Counted from the stretch's first letter, positions 8,842 to 14,799 are shown. The stretch is DNA of 18,523 bases from an uncultured Verrucomicrobiales bacterium (GCA_937916135.1 CALFTQ010000046.1:1-18523), one strand, 5' to 3'. Notes: generated by a model not told the origin, from the sequence alone. Made by a program: numbers and translations.

Positions 8842-9404
8842 GGGCGTTCCACTTGGTAGAAGAGAATGACATTTTTGCCGTAGTGGCGGGTATCTGTGAG
8901 TTTCCAGCCGGGAAATTCGCGGCTGTGGGAATCACCCACACCGTAGCCTTCCTGCGCTTCGGCGATGAAGTAGCCCCCCTCGGCCAGCAGTTCGTGCAGG
9001 CGGTCGGTCATCAGTTCGGCTATCATGTCGCGGTCGCCTATGGCTTTGGCGTAGGGCGGGTCGGCAAAGATGTAATCATAGCACCCGGCATCCCGTTTCA
9101 CAAATTGCAGGCAATCGCTCTGCACTACGCTGCCGCCTGCCAGCCGGGAGCGCTCCAGATTCTGACGGGCCATGGCGCAGGAGGGGCGTGCGGCATCTAC
9201 CATGCGCACACTGGCGGCGCCGCGGCTCAGGGCCTCGATGCCCACGGAGCCTGAGCCGCAGTATAAATCCAGAACCCGGGCTCCTTCGATGGTGGGCCCC
9301 AGAATGTTGAAGAGGGCCTCGCGCACGCGGTCCTGGGTGGGGCGCACTTCGCCCTGCGGCACTCGGATGGGAAGCCCCTTTGCTGCTCCTGCAATGATTC
9401 TCAT
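8838..9404 (-). CDS. rsmD: 16S rRNA (guanine966-N2)-methyltransferase RsmD
   Basis: 188 aa Rossmann-fold SAM-dependent methyltransferase that modifies G966 of 16S rRNA in the assembled small subunit. It opens with the family hallmark MRIIAGAAKG; RPTQDRVREALFNIL, the SAM-binding motif DLYCGSGSVG (46-55) and the catalytic DPPY (115-118) follow. Length and motif spacing are typical. It is the first gene of a tightly overlapping operon with waaA and the DUF2062 gene. No clear promoter is seen upstream; the gene begins 10 bp after the terminator hairpin of the preceding gene, so read-through may contribute to its expression. Confidence 0.93.
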   Translation of the reverse strand: MRIIAGAAKGLPIRVPQGEVRPTQDRVREALFNILGPTIEGARVLDLYCGSGSVGIEALSRGAASVRMVDAARPSCAMARQNLERSRLAGGSVVQSDCLQFVKRDAGCYDYIFADPPYAKAIGDRDMIAELMTDRLHELLAEGGYFIAEAQEGYGVGDSHSREFPGWKLTDTRHYGKNVILFYQVERP

Positions 9405-9414
9405 GGTCGGGTTA

Positions 9415-9458
9415 TGAAAGAAACGGGAGCCTGTGGCGGCCGTGGCCTGGCTCCCGTT
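9415..9458 (-). terminator. Rho-independent terminator of the secreted-protein gene
   Basis: Perfect 10-bp arms AACGGGAGCC (9422-9431) and GGCTCCCGTT (9449-9458) enclose a 17-nt loop; on the minus strand the stem is followed by TTTCTTTC. It lies just downstream of the gene ending at 9483 and upstream of rsmD. Confidence 0.75.
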
Positions 9459-9482
9459 GGTTGTGGTAAAGGTCTCTGTGCC

Positions 9483-10247
9483 TTACTTCTGACCGGGGCG
9501 GGTGGCGTGGGCGCTGGCAGAAGTAATCGGGAAGATGATGGCGTAACCGTGGTTGGCAATCACGCTGCCGCTGATGGTGGAGCGCTCCATAAGGCTGTAA
9601 TAGAGGAATACGGCCTTGCCGTCTGTCGCCTTGGTGATGCGAATCATCTCGTTGAGCGTGGAGAGCGAATCCTTCTTTTCCATCTTCCACTCGGTGCCTG
9701 TCTGCGGACCGTAGTCAAAATCCTCGCCGGCAGAGAACTCGCTGCCGGTCAGCTCCCCGTTGTTGGATGTCCATACGTTCTTTGCTGCATTGTAACGCAG
9801 GGAACCAATGGTGAGCGGCATGGTGCCGCCGTTGGATACACGTGTGCCGGAAAGTACGCTGTACTCGTTGTTCCCCTCGCTCTTGAGCCCCACGCGCACA
9901 TCGGCCAGCATGGCAAGCCTGGTCTTCTTCCATGCTTCTTTGTATTTTTCGTATTCTGCTTTGTCCGGCCACAGGTCAGCATCGTATTCCATCAGGCGGT
10001 CGGGCGCCCCCTTGGCATTGATGGCCTCCTGCTTCTCCCTGGGCAGCTGCAGGAATCGCTGGATGGCCGCGCGGTGCAGCTCTACGAAGGAATCGTCTCT
10101 TACCGGACGAATGACAGAACCCTGGATGGTGCTGCCGTTGCAGGGAAGATAACCGGAAATGGCTTCGGGGGCGGTCTCAGCATACGCTGCGCTGCAGAGA
10201 GCAACAGGTGCTGCGAGCATGGCGAAAAAAGCGTGGGACAGATTCAT
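9483..10247 (-). CDS. Secreted/periplasmic protein of unknown function
   Basis: 254 aa with a clear Sec signal peptide (MNLSHAFFAMLAAPVALCSAAYA, signal peptidase I site near Ala23). The mature part has no family I recognise. It contains a charged helical stretch (about residues 65-115, including EYEKYKEAWKKTR), then a beta-rich region with SGTRVSNGGTMPLTIGSL and, near the end, FLYYSLMERSTISGSV. ATG 10247 is chosen over an in-frame TTG at 10259 because the signal peptide starts properly there. It is monocistronic: own promoter at 10262-10290 and own terminator at 9415-9458. It diverges from the lipoprotein gene on the other strand, which may mean shared control. Confidence 0.7.
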   Translation of the reverse strand: MNLSHAFFAMLAAPVALCSAAYAETAPEAISGYLPCNGSTIQGSVIRPVRDDSFVELHRAAIQRFLQLPREKQEAINAKGAPDRLMEYDADLWPDKAEYEKYKEAWKKTRLAMLADVRVGLKSEGNNEYSVLSGTRVSNGGTMPLTIGSLRYNAAKNVWTSNNGELTGSEFSAGEDFDYGPQTGTEWKMEKKDSLSTLNEMIRITKATDGKAVFLYYSLMERSTISGSVIANHGYAIIFPITSASAHATRPGQK

Positions 10248-10261
10248 ATCAGATGACAACT

Positions 10262-10290
10262 ACTCTAGCACCGTTTTTTTTTCTTGGCAA
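10262..10290 (-). promoter_or_regulatory. Promoter of the secreted-protein gene
   Basis: Minus strand: -35 TTGCCA (10285-10290), 17-bp spacer containing nine consecutive A, -10 TAGAGT (10262-10267). The predicted start at about 10254 leaves a leader of only some 7 nt before ATG 10247. The -35 overlaps that of the divergent promoter. Confidence 0.6.
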
Positions 10291-10312
10291 GCAAGAAATT
10301 CGGTGGTATTGT
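10284..10312 (+). promoter_or_regulatory. Promoter of the lipoprotein-galM operon
   Basis: Plus strand: -35 TTGGCA (10284-10289), 17-bp spacer, -10 TATTGT (10307-10312). The start site is expected at about 10319-10320, 2-3 nt before ATG 10322, so the message is nearly leaderless. It shares bases 10285-10289 with the opposing promoter's -35. Confidence 0.6.
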
Positions 10313-10321
10313 CATGCAGAT

Positions 10322-10759
10322 ATGAGAGATTTTCGCCGCTCGCTGTCGCTTTTTCTGTGTGCTGCCTCGTTTATACTGGGCTCCTGCCAGACCTTGACTC
10401 CGCAGACGCGCATTGAGCAGAACCCGGTCATGTTCGGAATGCTCAGCCCGGAGCACAAGCTCATGGTGCAGCAGGGCCGCATCTGCGAGGGCATGACCCG
10501 GGATGCCGTCTATCTCTCATGGGGAAACCCGAATACGGAACCCGTCATCGGCCAGCAGGATGGCAAGGCTTACGAAAAATGGGTCTACTACGTTTATAAG
10601 CCGGTCATGGTCGATTCCATCGGGTTTGGTGCAGGTTGCTGGCACCACGGAGCATGGCATGGCGGCGGTATGTCCACCTCCACCGCCATGGTGCCGCAGG
10701 AAGCCGCCTGGGTTATTTTTCAGAATAATATCGTAACGGCCTGGGAGAGCCGCAAGTAA
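10322..10759 (+). CDS. SmpA/BamE-like small lipoprotein
   Basis: 145 aa. The N-terminus MRDFRRSLSLFLCAASFILGSC is a lipoprotein signal peptide with lipobox LGSC (Cys22). The segment GMTRDAVYLSWGNP, followed by YEKWVYYVY, resembles the SmpA/OmlA (BamE) fold seen in many small envelope lipoproteins; the C-terminal AAWVIFQNNIVTAWE fits the closing strands. The His/Gly/Cys-rich CWHHGAWHGGG stretch (about residues 106-116) is an oddity that might bind metal. A longer ORF opens upstream at 10208, but the signal peptide and the promoter fix the start at 10322. It is followed 5 bp later by galM; a functional link is not obvious. Confidence 0.75.
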   Translation: MRDFRRSLSLFLCAASFILGSCQTLTPQTRIEQNPVMFGMLSPEHKLMVQQGRICEGMTRDAVYLSWGNPNTEPVIGQQDGKAYEKWVYYVYKPVMVDSIGFGAGCWHHGAWHGGGMSTSTAMVPQEAAWVIFQNNIVTAWESRK

Positions 10760-10764
10760 GTTTT

Positions 10765-11682
10765 ATGGATAATCAGATCTACACACTCAGCACGCCTGAG
10801 CTCACCGTGCGCATCACCAATTTCGGCGCTCGTGTGCTCAGCTTCGAATACCAGGGAACCGACTGCCTTTATGGGCCCAAGACGCTGGAGGAACTGCCCG
10901 CCGATACCTGCTACTGCGGTAGTATCTGCGGCCGCGTGGCCAACCGCATTGCCGGCGGCTCCTTTGAGCTGGATGGCACAACATACCAGCTCGCTGTGAA
11001 CAATGGCCCCAACCACCTGCATGGCGGCTTGAAGGGCTTTTCGGATTTGCCCTGGGTGGTGGAGGAAGCCACTGATTCCCGCCTGGTGCTCAGCCTCGTC
11101 TCGCCGGATGGGCAGGAGAACTACCCCGGCACGGTCACGGTGCGTGCCACCTACGCCGTGGAAGGCCGCCGCCTCACCCTGCTCATGGAGGCCACCACCG
11201 ATGCCCCCACGCTGCTGAATCTCACCAATCATGCCTACTGGAACCTCACCGGCTCCGGCACGGTGGATGCCCACTGCCTGCAGGTCTGCGCCGCTTCCTA
11301 CACGCCCATGGTGGCCAATATCCCCACCGGCAACATTGTGACGGTGGAAGGCTCGCTTTACGATCTGCGCCGTCCGGCCTGTCTGGGTGAGCGCAACACC
11401 CCCGAGACCATTGCCGGCGGCTATGATGATAACTACGTGCTCGGCTCAGAACCCGGAGTGAAACTGGCCGCTGTGCTCACCAATGGGCGCCGCACCCTCC
11501 GCGTGCTGACGGATGCCCCCGGCCTGCAGGTCTACACCGGCGACTACCTGCCGCTGAAGCGCGGCGGCGTGGCGCTGGAAGCCCAGAACTTCCCGGATTC
11601 CCCGCACCATTCCCACTTCCCCAGCATCGTTCTGCGCCCGGGCGAAACCTACGCCCGCACCATCGCCTGGGAGATTGATTAG
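10765..11682 (+). CDS. galM: Aldose 1-epimerase (galactose mutarotase family)
   Basis: 305 aa cytoplasmic enzyme interconverting alpha and beta anomers of hexoses such as galactose and glucose. It has the beta-sandwich family motifs: NFGARVLSFEYQGTD near the N-terminus, NHLHGG with His86, TNHAYWNL with the catalytic His156, GYDDNYVL, and EAQNFPDSPHHSHFPS with the catalytic Glu272. These correspond to the His/His/Glu set of bacterial GalM. Slightly shorter than E. coli GalM (346 aa). It starts 5 bp after the lipoprotein stop and is terminated by a strong hairpin at 11717-11752. No other galactose genes are adjacent, so a general hexose mutarotase role is as likely as a Leloir role. Confidence 0.92.
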   Translation: MDNQIYTLSTPELTVRITNFGARVLSFEYQGTDCLYGPKTLEELPADTCYCGSICGRVANRIAGGSFELDGTTYQLAVNNGPNHLHGGLKGFSDLPWVVEEATDSRLVLSLVSPDGQENYPGTVTVRATYAVEGRRLTLLMEATTDAPTLLNLTNHAYWNLTGSGTVDAHCLQVCAASYTPMVANIPTGNIVTVEGSLYDLRRPACLGERNTPETIAGGYDDNYVLGSEPGVKLAAVLTNGRRTLRVLTDAPGLQVYTGDYLPLKRGGVALEAQNFPDSPHHSHFPSIVLRPGETYARTIAWEID

Positions 11683-11716
11683 AAGTCCGCGCTCTCCGGC
11701 TCGCGGATATCGCTTG

Positions 11717-11757
11717 CCCAGCCGCCGCTGCCATCAGGCAGCGGCGGCTGGGTCTTT
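11717..11757 (+). terminator. Strong terminator hairpin after galM
   Basis: A perfect 16-bp GC-rich stem (11717-11732 with 11737-11752) has a 4-nt ATCA loop and is followed by TCTTT. Since the next genes point toward it, it may block transcription from both sides. Confidence 0.8.
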
Positions 11758-11820
11758 ATGGAGCAATCCTCCACGTCCCCGCAACCATCGGGAAACCTCT
11801 CCTCCCCATCGTGAAAACTC

Positions 11821-11898
11821 GCGCTCCGCGCTCGCGTGAAAAGTGAAAACAGCCGCTCCGCGCCTGTGAGCTCTAATTCCCGCGCCCTCCGGACGCGC
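11821..11898. repeat. Three short palindromes with a shared CTCCG core
   Basis: Three imperfect hairpins follow one another: GCGC-TCC-GCGC (11821-11831), ACAG...CTGT around CCGCTCCGCGC (11849-11867), and GCGC...GCGC around CCTCCGGAC (11882-11898). All contain CTCCG in or near the loop. GTGAAAA/GTGAAAAC flank the first two. This fills most of the gap between the galM terminator and the nuclease gene. Function unknown; it may be a decayed interspersed palindromic element. Confidence 0.4.
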
Positions 11899-11911
11899 TA
11901 ACTTTCTATTT

Positions 11912-11939
11912 GTCAATCGTCAATAGTCAATTGTCAATT
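11912..11939. repeat. Four tandem copies of the 7-mer GTCAATN
   Basis: GTCAATC, GTCAATA, GTCAATT and GTCAATT follow without interruption, 33 bp from the 3' end of the nuclease gene. They have the look of a microsatellite-like intergenic repeat. Confidence 0.8.
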
Positions 11940-11971
11940 CCTTTCACGCTTCCCAGTGTGACCTTATTGTT

Positions 11972-12736
11972 TTATTCCCGCATGCGGCGGTCGGCGTGGG
12001 TGCCGGTCTTGCCTTCCTCGCGCTCCATGGCGCGTTGCTTCCAGAGGGGCAGGTGGCTCTTGCGGGCTTTGCGGCGCTTGCGTGCGGCCACGCGCTCGCG
12101 GTGGCGTTCCTGTTCCTCGGCCAGTTTGCGGGCGTGGTCGCGCTCCCGCTGGGCGGTTTCCATGCGTTTGCGGATGCGGGCGGAGTGGTCATTGCCGGCG
12201 GGCGTGATGGTCCAGGGGCCTGCGCCGCCGGATTCGGTGATGGGCAGGCAGAGCATCTGCGGGTCGATGAAGCGCATCTGCCGGTAGAGCAGGTCGCGGA
12301 TGGTGGAGAGCAGGGCCTTGGGCGGGAAGAGCCCGGTGTTGCCCAGCTCGATGGTGAAGGCCAGGCGGATGTGCCGGGCCTGCATGCTCATGCGGGCCAT
12401 CTCGCGCAGGGAAATGCCTTCCTCCGGTTCTTCCTCGGGGGCGCAGAGGGCCGCCGTGCGCAGCAGGAAGAGGCAGTCGCGCACCTTGCGGCAGAGCTTT
12501 TCCACGAGTTCGCGCACCTTGGGGCGGGCGTTGAAGCGGTAGTCCTTCACCTCGATGAGCCAGAGCTCTTTCTTGCCGGGGTGGTAGAGCACGAAATCCA
12601 TCTCCTTGCAGCTGTTGCAGAAGTTCTGGGCGTGGTGGGAGTAGAAGGGGGAGCACTCGAAGCGGCACACGTAGTACCCCGCTTCGAAGTTGAAGCGGTG
12701 CAGGCCTTCCACGCAGCTGGTACCGGTCTGGAACAC
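11972..12736 (-). CDS. PD-(D/E)XK-like nuclease, partner of the AAA ATPase
   Basis: 254 aa. The core reads EMDFVLYHP (Asp47), then LWLIEVKDYR with Glu62 and Lys64, matching the D...ExK active site of restriction-endonuclease-fold nucleases: a hydrophobic strand, acidic residue, one residue, then lysine. Four cysteines (24, 28, 40, 43) just before the Asp could form a zinc site. The C-terminal third (from about residue 185) is an Arg/Lys/Glu-rich helix (RERDHARKLAEEQERHRERV, then RKRRKARK) that probably binds nucleic acid. The start is GTG at 12736, two bases after the ATPase stop, so translation is coupled. No transmembrane segment. Alternatives are a Holliday-junction-type or NERD-like domain; the nuclease call is a motif-based inference, not a family match. 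Confidence 0.65.
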   Translation of the reverse strand: MFQTGTSCVEGLHRFNFEAGYYVCRFECSPFYSHHAQNFCNSCKEMDFVLYHPGKKELWLIEVKDYRFNARPKVRELVEKLCRKVRDCLFLLRTAALCAPEEEPEEGISLREMARMSMQARHIRLAFTIELGNTGLFPPKALLSTIRDLLYRQMRFIDPQMLCLPITESGGAGPWTITPAGNDHSARIRKRMETAQRERDHARKLAEEQERHRERVAARKRRKARKSHLPLWKQRAMEREEGKTGTHADRRMRE

Positions 12737-12738
12737 GT

Positions 12739-13821
12739 TCAGATTTCGTCGCTGAGGTTGGGCATGAGGCTGAGGTAGCGGTCTGCCTGTTCCTGTTCGG
12801 CTTCCAGGCTGTCCAGGTGGGCCAGCTGGTCGAGTTCCTCGGCCTCGCTCACGCGGGGGCCTGCCACCTGGCCGGCCTGCAGGCCGAAGAAGCGGCGGCT
12901 CACGCTGCGGTTCTGCTGCTCGGCCAGCTGGATGACCAGCTCGCGCAGCAGGAAGAGGCTGTGCGTGGTGAGCACCAGCTGCACCCCGGCGCGGCAGAGG
13001 GTCATCATCAGGTTCACCAGCAGGGGCAGGTGGCCGGCGTTCAGGTTCATTTCCGGTTCATCCCAGAAGAGGGCGGTGCCGGGGCGCACGGTGCCGTTGC
13101 TGAGCAGTAGTCCCAGGGTGCCGATGCGCTTGAATCCTTCTGCAATGAGGTTCAGCTCCAGGGCTTCCTGCCCGGGGCGTTGCAGGTAGAAGCGGCCATT
13201 GCGCCGCTGGAGCTTGCCGCCCAGCAGCTGCTCAATCTGTTTCACCACATAGCGCAGGGCCTGGGGCAGGGGGGCGCTGGGTTCGGTTTCCAGCGCGCGG
13301 CAGAGCTCCCAGCTGGCGGAGTCCAGCAGCTCCGGGTAGCGCTTGCCGGCCTGCATGTAGCAGGGGTAGATGGAGAGCACTTCGCGCGGGGAGAGGAACA
13401 CGGCGTTGCTGCTCAGGTAGCGCTCCGGCATGGTGGAGATGCGCAGGCCTTCTTCCTCGCAGTGGGCCTTGAAGGTGAAGGCCAGGTCGGCGGTACCCGG
13501 GGGCACCTTGTCGCCCTCCAGCGAGGCGCGCACCCTGGCCACCACATCGTGCCCCCCGCTGCGCGAGGTGAGACTGGTCAGATCCCGCGTGCCGAACACG
13601 CGCAGCAGATCCTGCCGCAGGCGCTTCTCCTCGGCCCACACCTCCGGCAAATCGCGCCGGCTGCCGCCGCAGCCCCATTTGCTGATGGCGTAGCAAAGTT
13701 TCATGAGGTGGCTTTTTCCGGAATCATTGCCACCCACGATGATGTTGATTCCCGGCACAAAATGGAACGATTCAGGCCGCTGGAATACCGTCATCCCCTC
13801 CACCTTCAGCTTGCGTATCAT
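12739..13821 (-). CDS. ABC-type AAA ATPase (AAA_21/OLD-like), first gene of a two-gene module
   Basis: 360 aa cytoplasmic ATPase. Walker A GGNDSGKS is at residues 30-37 (Lys36); a signature-like LIAEGFKRIGTLGLLL precedes Walker B LFWDEPEMNLN with Asp254 and Glu255; the H-loop is LVLTTHSLFLL. This head-domain pattern without a long SMC coiled coil is typical of OLD-family and AAA_21 ATPases used in anti-phage modules and some DNA-repair systems. A Glu/Gln-rich C-terminus closes it. Start: an ORF opens at 13860, but the promoter -10 at 13832-13837 excludes it, and ATG 13821 (MIRKLKVEG) gives the canonical first strand. The nuclease starts 2 bp after its stop. No TOPRIM domain is fused, unlike true OLD proteins. 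Confidence 0.85.
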   Translation of the reverse strand: MIRKLKVEGMTVFQRPESFHFVPGINIIVGGNDSGKSHLMKLCYAISKWGCGGSRRDLPEVWAEEKRLRQDLLRVFGTRDLTSLTSRSGGHDVVARVRASLEGDKVPPGTADLAFTFKAHCEEEGLRISTMPERYLSSNAVFLSPREVLSIYPCYMQAGKRYPELLDSASWELCRALETEPSAPLPQALRYVVKQIEQLLGGKLQRRNGRFYLQRPGQEALELNLIAEGFKRIGTLGLLLSNGTVRPGTALFWDEPEMNLNAGHLPLLVNLMMTLCRAGVQLVLTTHSLFLLRELVIQLAEQQNRSVSRRFFGLQAGQVAGPRVSEAEELDQLAHLDSLEAEQEQADRYLSLMPNLSDEI

Positions 13822-13831
13822 ATCAACCGCC

Positions 13832-13860
13832 ATACTATCATATATTGTATGCCGGTGCAA
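13832..13860 (-). promoter_or_regulatory. Promoter of the ATPase-nuclease operon
   Basis: Minus strand: -35 TTGCAC (13855-13860), 17-bp spacer, -10 TAGTAT (13832-13837). The predicted start at about 13824-13825 is 3-4 nt before ATG 13821, a near-leaderless arrangement. It lies 60 bp from the edge of the large palindromic element. Confidence 0.55.
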
Positions 13861-13919
13861 GCACGTAATTCAGGCTTTGTCGTCCTGATTCATGCGTCTC
13901 CTGGATTGAGATAGAGCTT

Positions 13920-14241
13920 GATAAATTGGAATTTGTCGGGCTGTTTGCCCGTAAACGGGCAAATCGAAATTCTGCTCGTGCGAGCAGATCGAAATTTTGC
14001 AGAGCAAATCGAAATTGGCTGCAAAGCAGCCATCGAAATTACCGCCGCAACGGCGGTAGAGTTTCAAATAGGCAGCCGGAGGCTGCGGAATTCAAACTCT
14101 GCTGCCGCCTGAAGGGCGGGCAGCAATTTCGACAGCCTGTCAGGCTGATTTCGACGGCACGCCAGGGACGATTTCGATCCGCGCGAGCGGAATTTCGATT
14201 GCGGTCGCCAGACCGCACTAACCGCCAAATTCCAATTTATC
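13920..14241. repeat. Nested palindromic 'fern' element, copy 1 (complete)
   Basis: A 16-bp perfect inverted repeat (GATAAATTGGAATTTG at 13920-13935; its complement at 14226-14241) encloses eleven segments, ten of them clear hairpins. Left half: 13944-13963, 13971-13988, 13996-14008, 14016-14032, 14040-14058. Centre: 14072-14086. Right half: 14100-14125, 14133-14147, 14155-14170 (poorly paired), 14178-14191, 14200-14217. Spacers are TCGAAAT at 13964, 13989, 14009 and 14033 on the left and the complement ATTTCGA at 14126, 14148, 14171 and 14192 on the right. Around the central hairpin GAGTTT (14059-14064) pairs with AAACTC (14094-14099). The whole folds as one long stem interrupted by five four-way junctions. 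No coding capacity of its own. A second copy starts at 18451, so it is a dispersed, possibly mobile, repeat family. Confidence 0.9.
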
Positions 14242-14339
14242 GGGCAGAGGGGGGGATTTTTTCAAAATATTCCAGATATTTCTATTGTTCTCAAAATCTT
14301 TGGGACACGTGTGCAGTGCAAACTCCTTAGGTTCTGTTT

Positions 14340-14367
14340 TTGCTTGACAATGGTGTGGTGCTATGCT
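14340..14367 (+). promoter_or_regulatory. Promoter of the candidate small RNA
   Basis: -35 TTGCTT (14340-14345), 16-bp spacer, -10 TATGCT (14362-14367). A consensus TTGACA at 14344-14349 overlaps but is too close to this -10. The 98 bases between the palindromic element and this promoter (14242-14339) show nothing recognisable. Confidence 0.5.
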
Positions 14368-14373
14368 TGAATA

Positions 14374-14475
14374 CGGTTGCAGGGTGGAAACGCCTTGTCC
14401 CGGGAGGGGTCCCGGGCGTTATTCATTAACTTTAAGGCCGCCTGGCGCTTGTCGTCAGGCGGCCTGAATGTTTTT
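14374..14475 (+). ncRNA. Candidate small RNA of about 100 nt
   Basis: A promoter-to-terminator unit with no convincing ORF. From the predicted start (about 14374) it would carry one hairpin with CCCGGGA/TCCCGGG arms (14399-14405, 14410-14416) extended by AACG/CGTT, a short AU-rich linker, and a terminator stem with a U-rich end. It shows no SRP, 6S, tmRNA or RNase P signature. It could be an independent sRNA, or an antisense or leader RNA related to the small hydrophobic peptide encoded directly downstream. It could also simply be a promoter with early termination. Confidence 0.4.
14436..14475 (+). terminator. Rho-independent terminator
   Basis: A perfect 9-bp stem GGCCGCCTG (14436-14444) / CAGGCGGCC (14456-14464) with an 11-nt loop is followed by TGAATGTTTTT. 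It ends the candidate small RNA, two bases before the next -35. Confidence 0.75.
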
Positions 14476-14476
14476 C

Positions 14477-14506
14477 TTGACGGTGCTTGGGGCGGGAGCA
14501 TATAAT
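14477..14506 (+). promoter_or_regulatory. Strong promoter of the 32-residue peptide gene
   Basis: -35 TTGACG (14477-14482), 18-bp spacer, consensus -10 TATAAT (14501-14506). The start is expected near 14513, giving a structured leader of about 40 nt before ATG 14554. Confidence 0.7.
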
Positions 14507-14553
14507 GCGGCTGCCGCTTCTGCGGCATGGTGCCGTGGGGGCGGCATTTTGTT

Positions 14554-14652
14554 ATGAATAACGATAATACCCCCACCAAAGTTGTGACAATTCTTGCGAT
14601 TGTCTGGTATGTACTTGAAATCTTCGTGAAGACGGTGCAGCTGCTGCGGTGA
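14554..14652 (+). CDS. 32-residue hydrophobic peptide, possible type I toxin or small membrane protein
   Basis: The frame encodes a polar N-terminus MNNDNTPTK, a single hydrophobic stretch VVTILAIVWYVLEIFV (residues 10-25) and a basic end KTVQLLR. This is the size and layout of type I toxin peptides and small inner-membrane proteins, but I recognise no family. Support comes from a strong dedicated promoter upstream, a structured leader in which TGCCG and CGGCA segments can pair in alternative ways (14512-14546), and a 9-bp GC-rich hairpin 14 bases after the stop. The start codon has no good Shine-Dalgarno sequence, though GGGGGCGG lies 9-16 bases upstream. Being so short it could be chance; expression data or conservation would settle it. 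Confidence 0.45.
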   Translation: MNNDNTPTKVVTILAIVWYVLEIFVKTVQLLR

Positions 14653-14665
14653 AGCCCCCAATTGT

Positions 14666-14693
14666 CCCCGCCCACGGTTCGTCCTGGGCGGGG
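14666..14693 (+). terminator. Hairpin terminator after the small peptide gene
   Basis: CCCCGCCCA (14666-14674) and TGGGCGGGG (14685-14693) form a perfect 9-bp stem with a 10-nt loop. The following CGGTTCATTCT is only weakly T-rich, so termination may be partial. Confidence 0.5.
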
Positions 14694-14769
14694 CGGTTCA
14701 TTCTGATGCTCTCGCTCCCTCATGCTTTTAACGATTAGGACTGAGTTTTTCAAAATGCCTAATTTAGGC

Positions 14770-14799
14770 TTGCAAGCCGTGCCTGCCTTGCGGTAAACT
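14770..14799 (+). promoter_or_regulatory. Promoter of the PEGA lipoprotein gene
   Basis: -35 TTGCAA (14770-14775), 18-bp spacer, -10 TAAACT (14794-14799). The start site falls about on the A of ATG 14807, so the mRNA is predicted to be leaderless. Confidence 0.6.

Noticed and set aside
11996..12778. Plus-strand open frame of 260 codons opposite the nuclease
   Set aside because: Antisense shadow; the minus strand has the coupled start, the ExK motif and the operon context.
13944..14217. CRISPR array
   Set aside because: The recurring unit is only 7 bases, flips orientation at the centre, and the segments between are self-complementary, unlike spacers of a CRISPR array.
13920..14241. Integron attC array
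   Set aside because: No gene cassettes, no R/L box pattern and no integrase in the window; hairpins are far shorter than attC sites.
13926..14330. Plus-strand open frame of 134 codons across the palindromic element
   Set aside because: It merely reads through hairpins; the peptide (Asn/Arg-rich) has no domain and the element is better explained as structure.
14363..14467. 34-residue frame starting with ATG in the small-RNA unit
   Set aside because: Its ATG lies inside the -10 box, so it would not be in the transcript, and the frame runs through the terminator stem; composition is Arg/Pro-rich without features.
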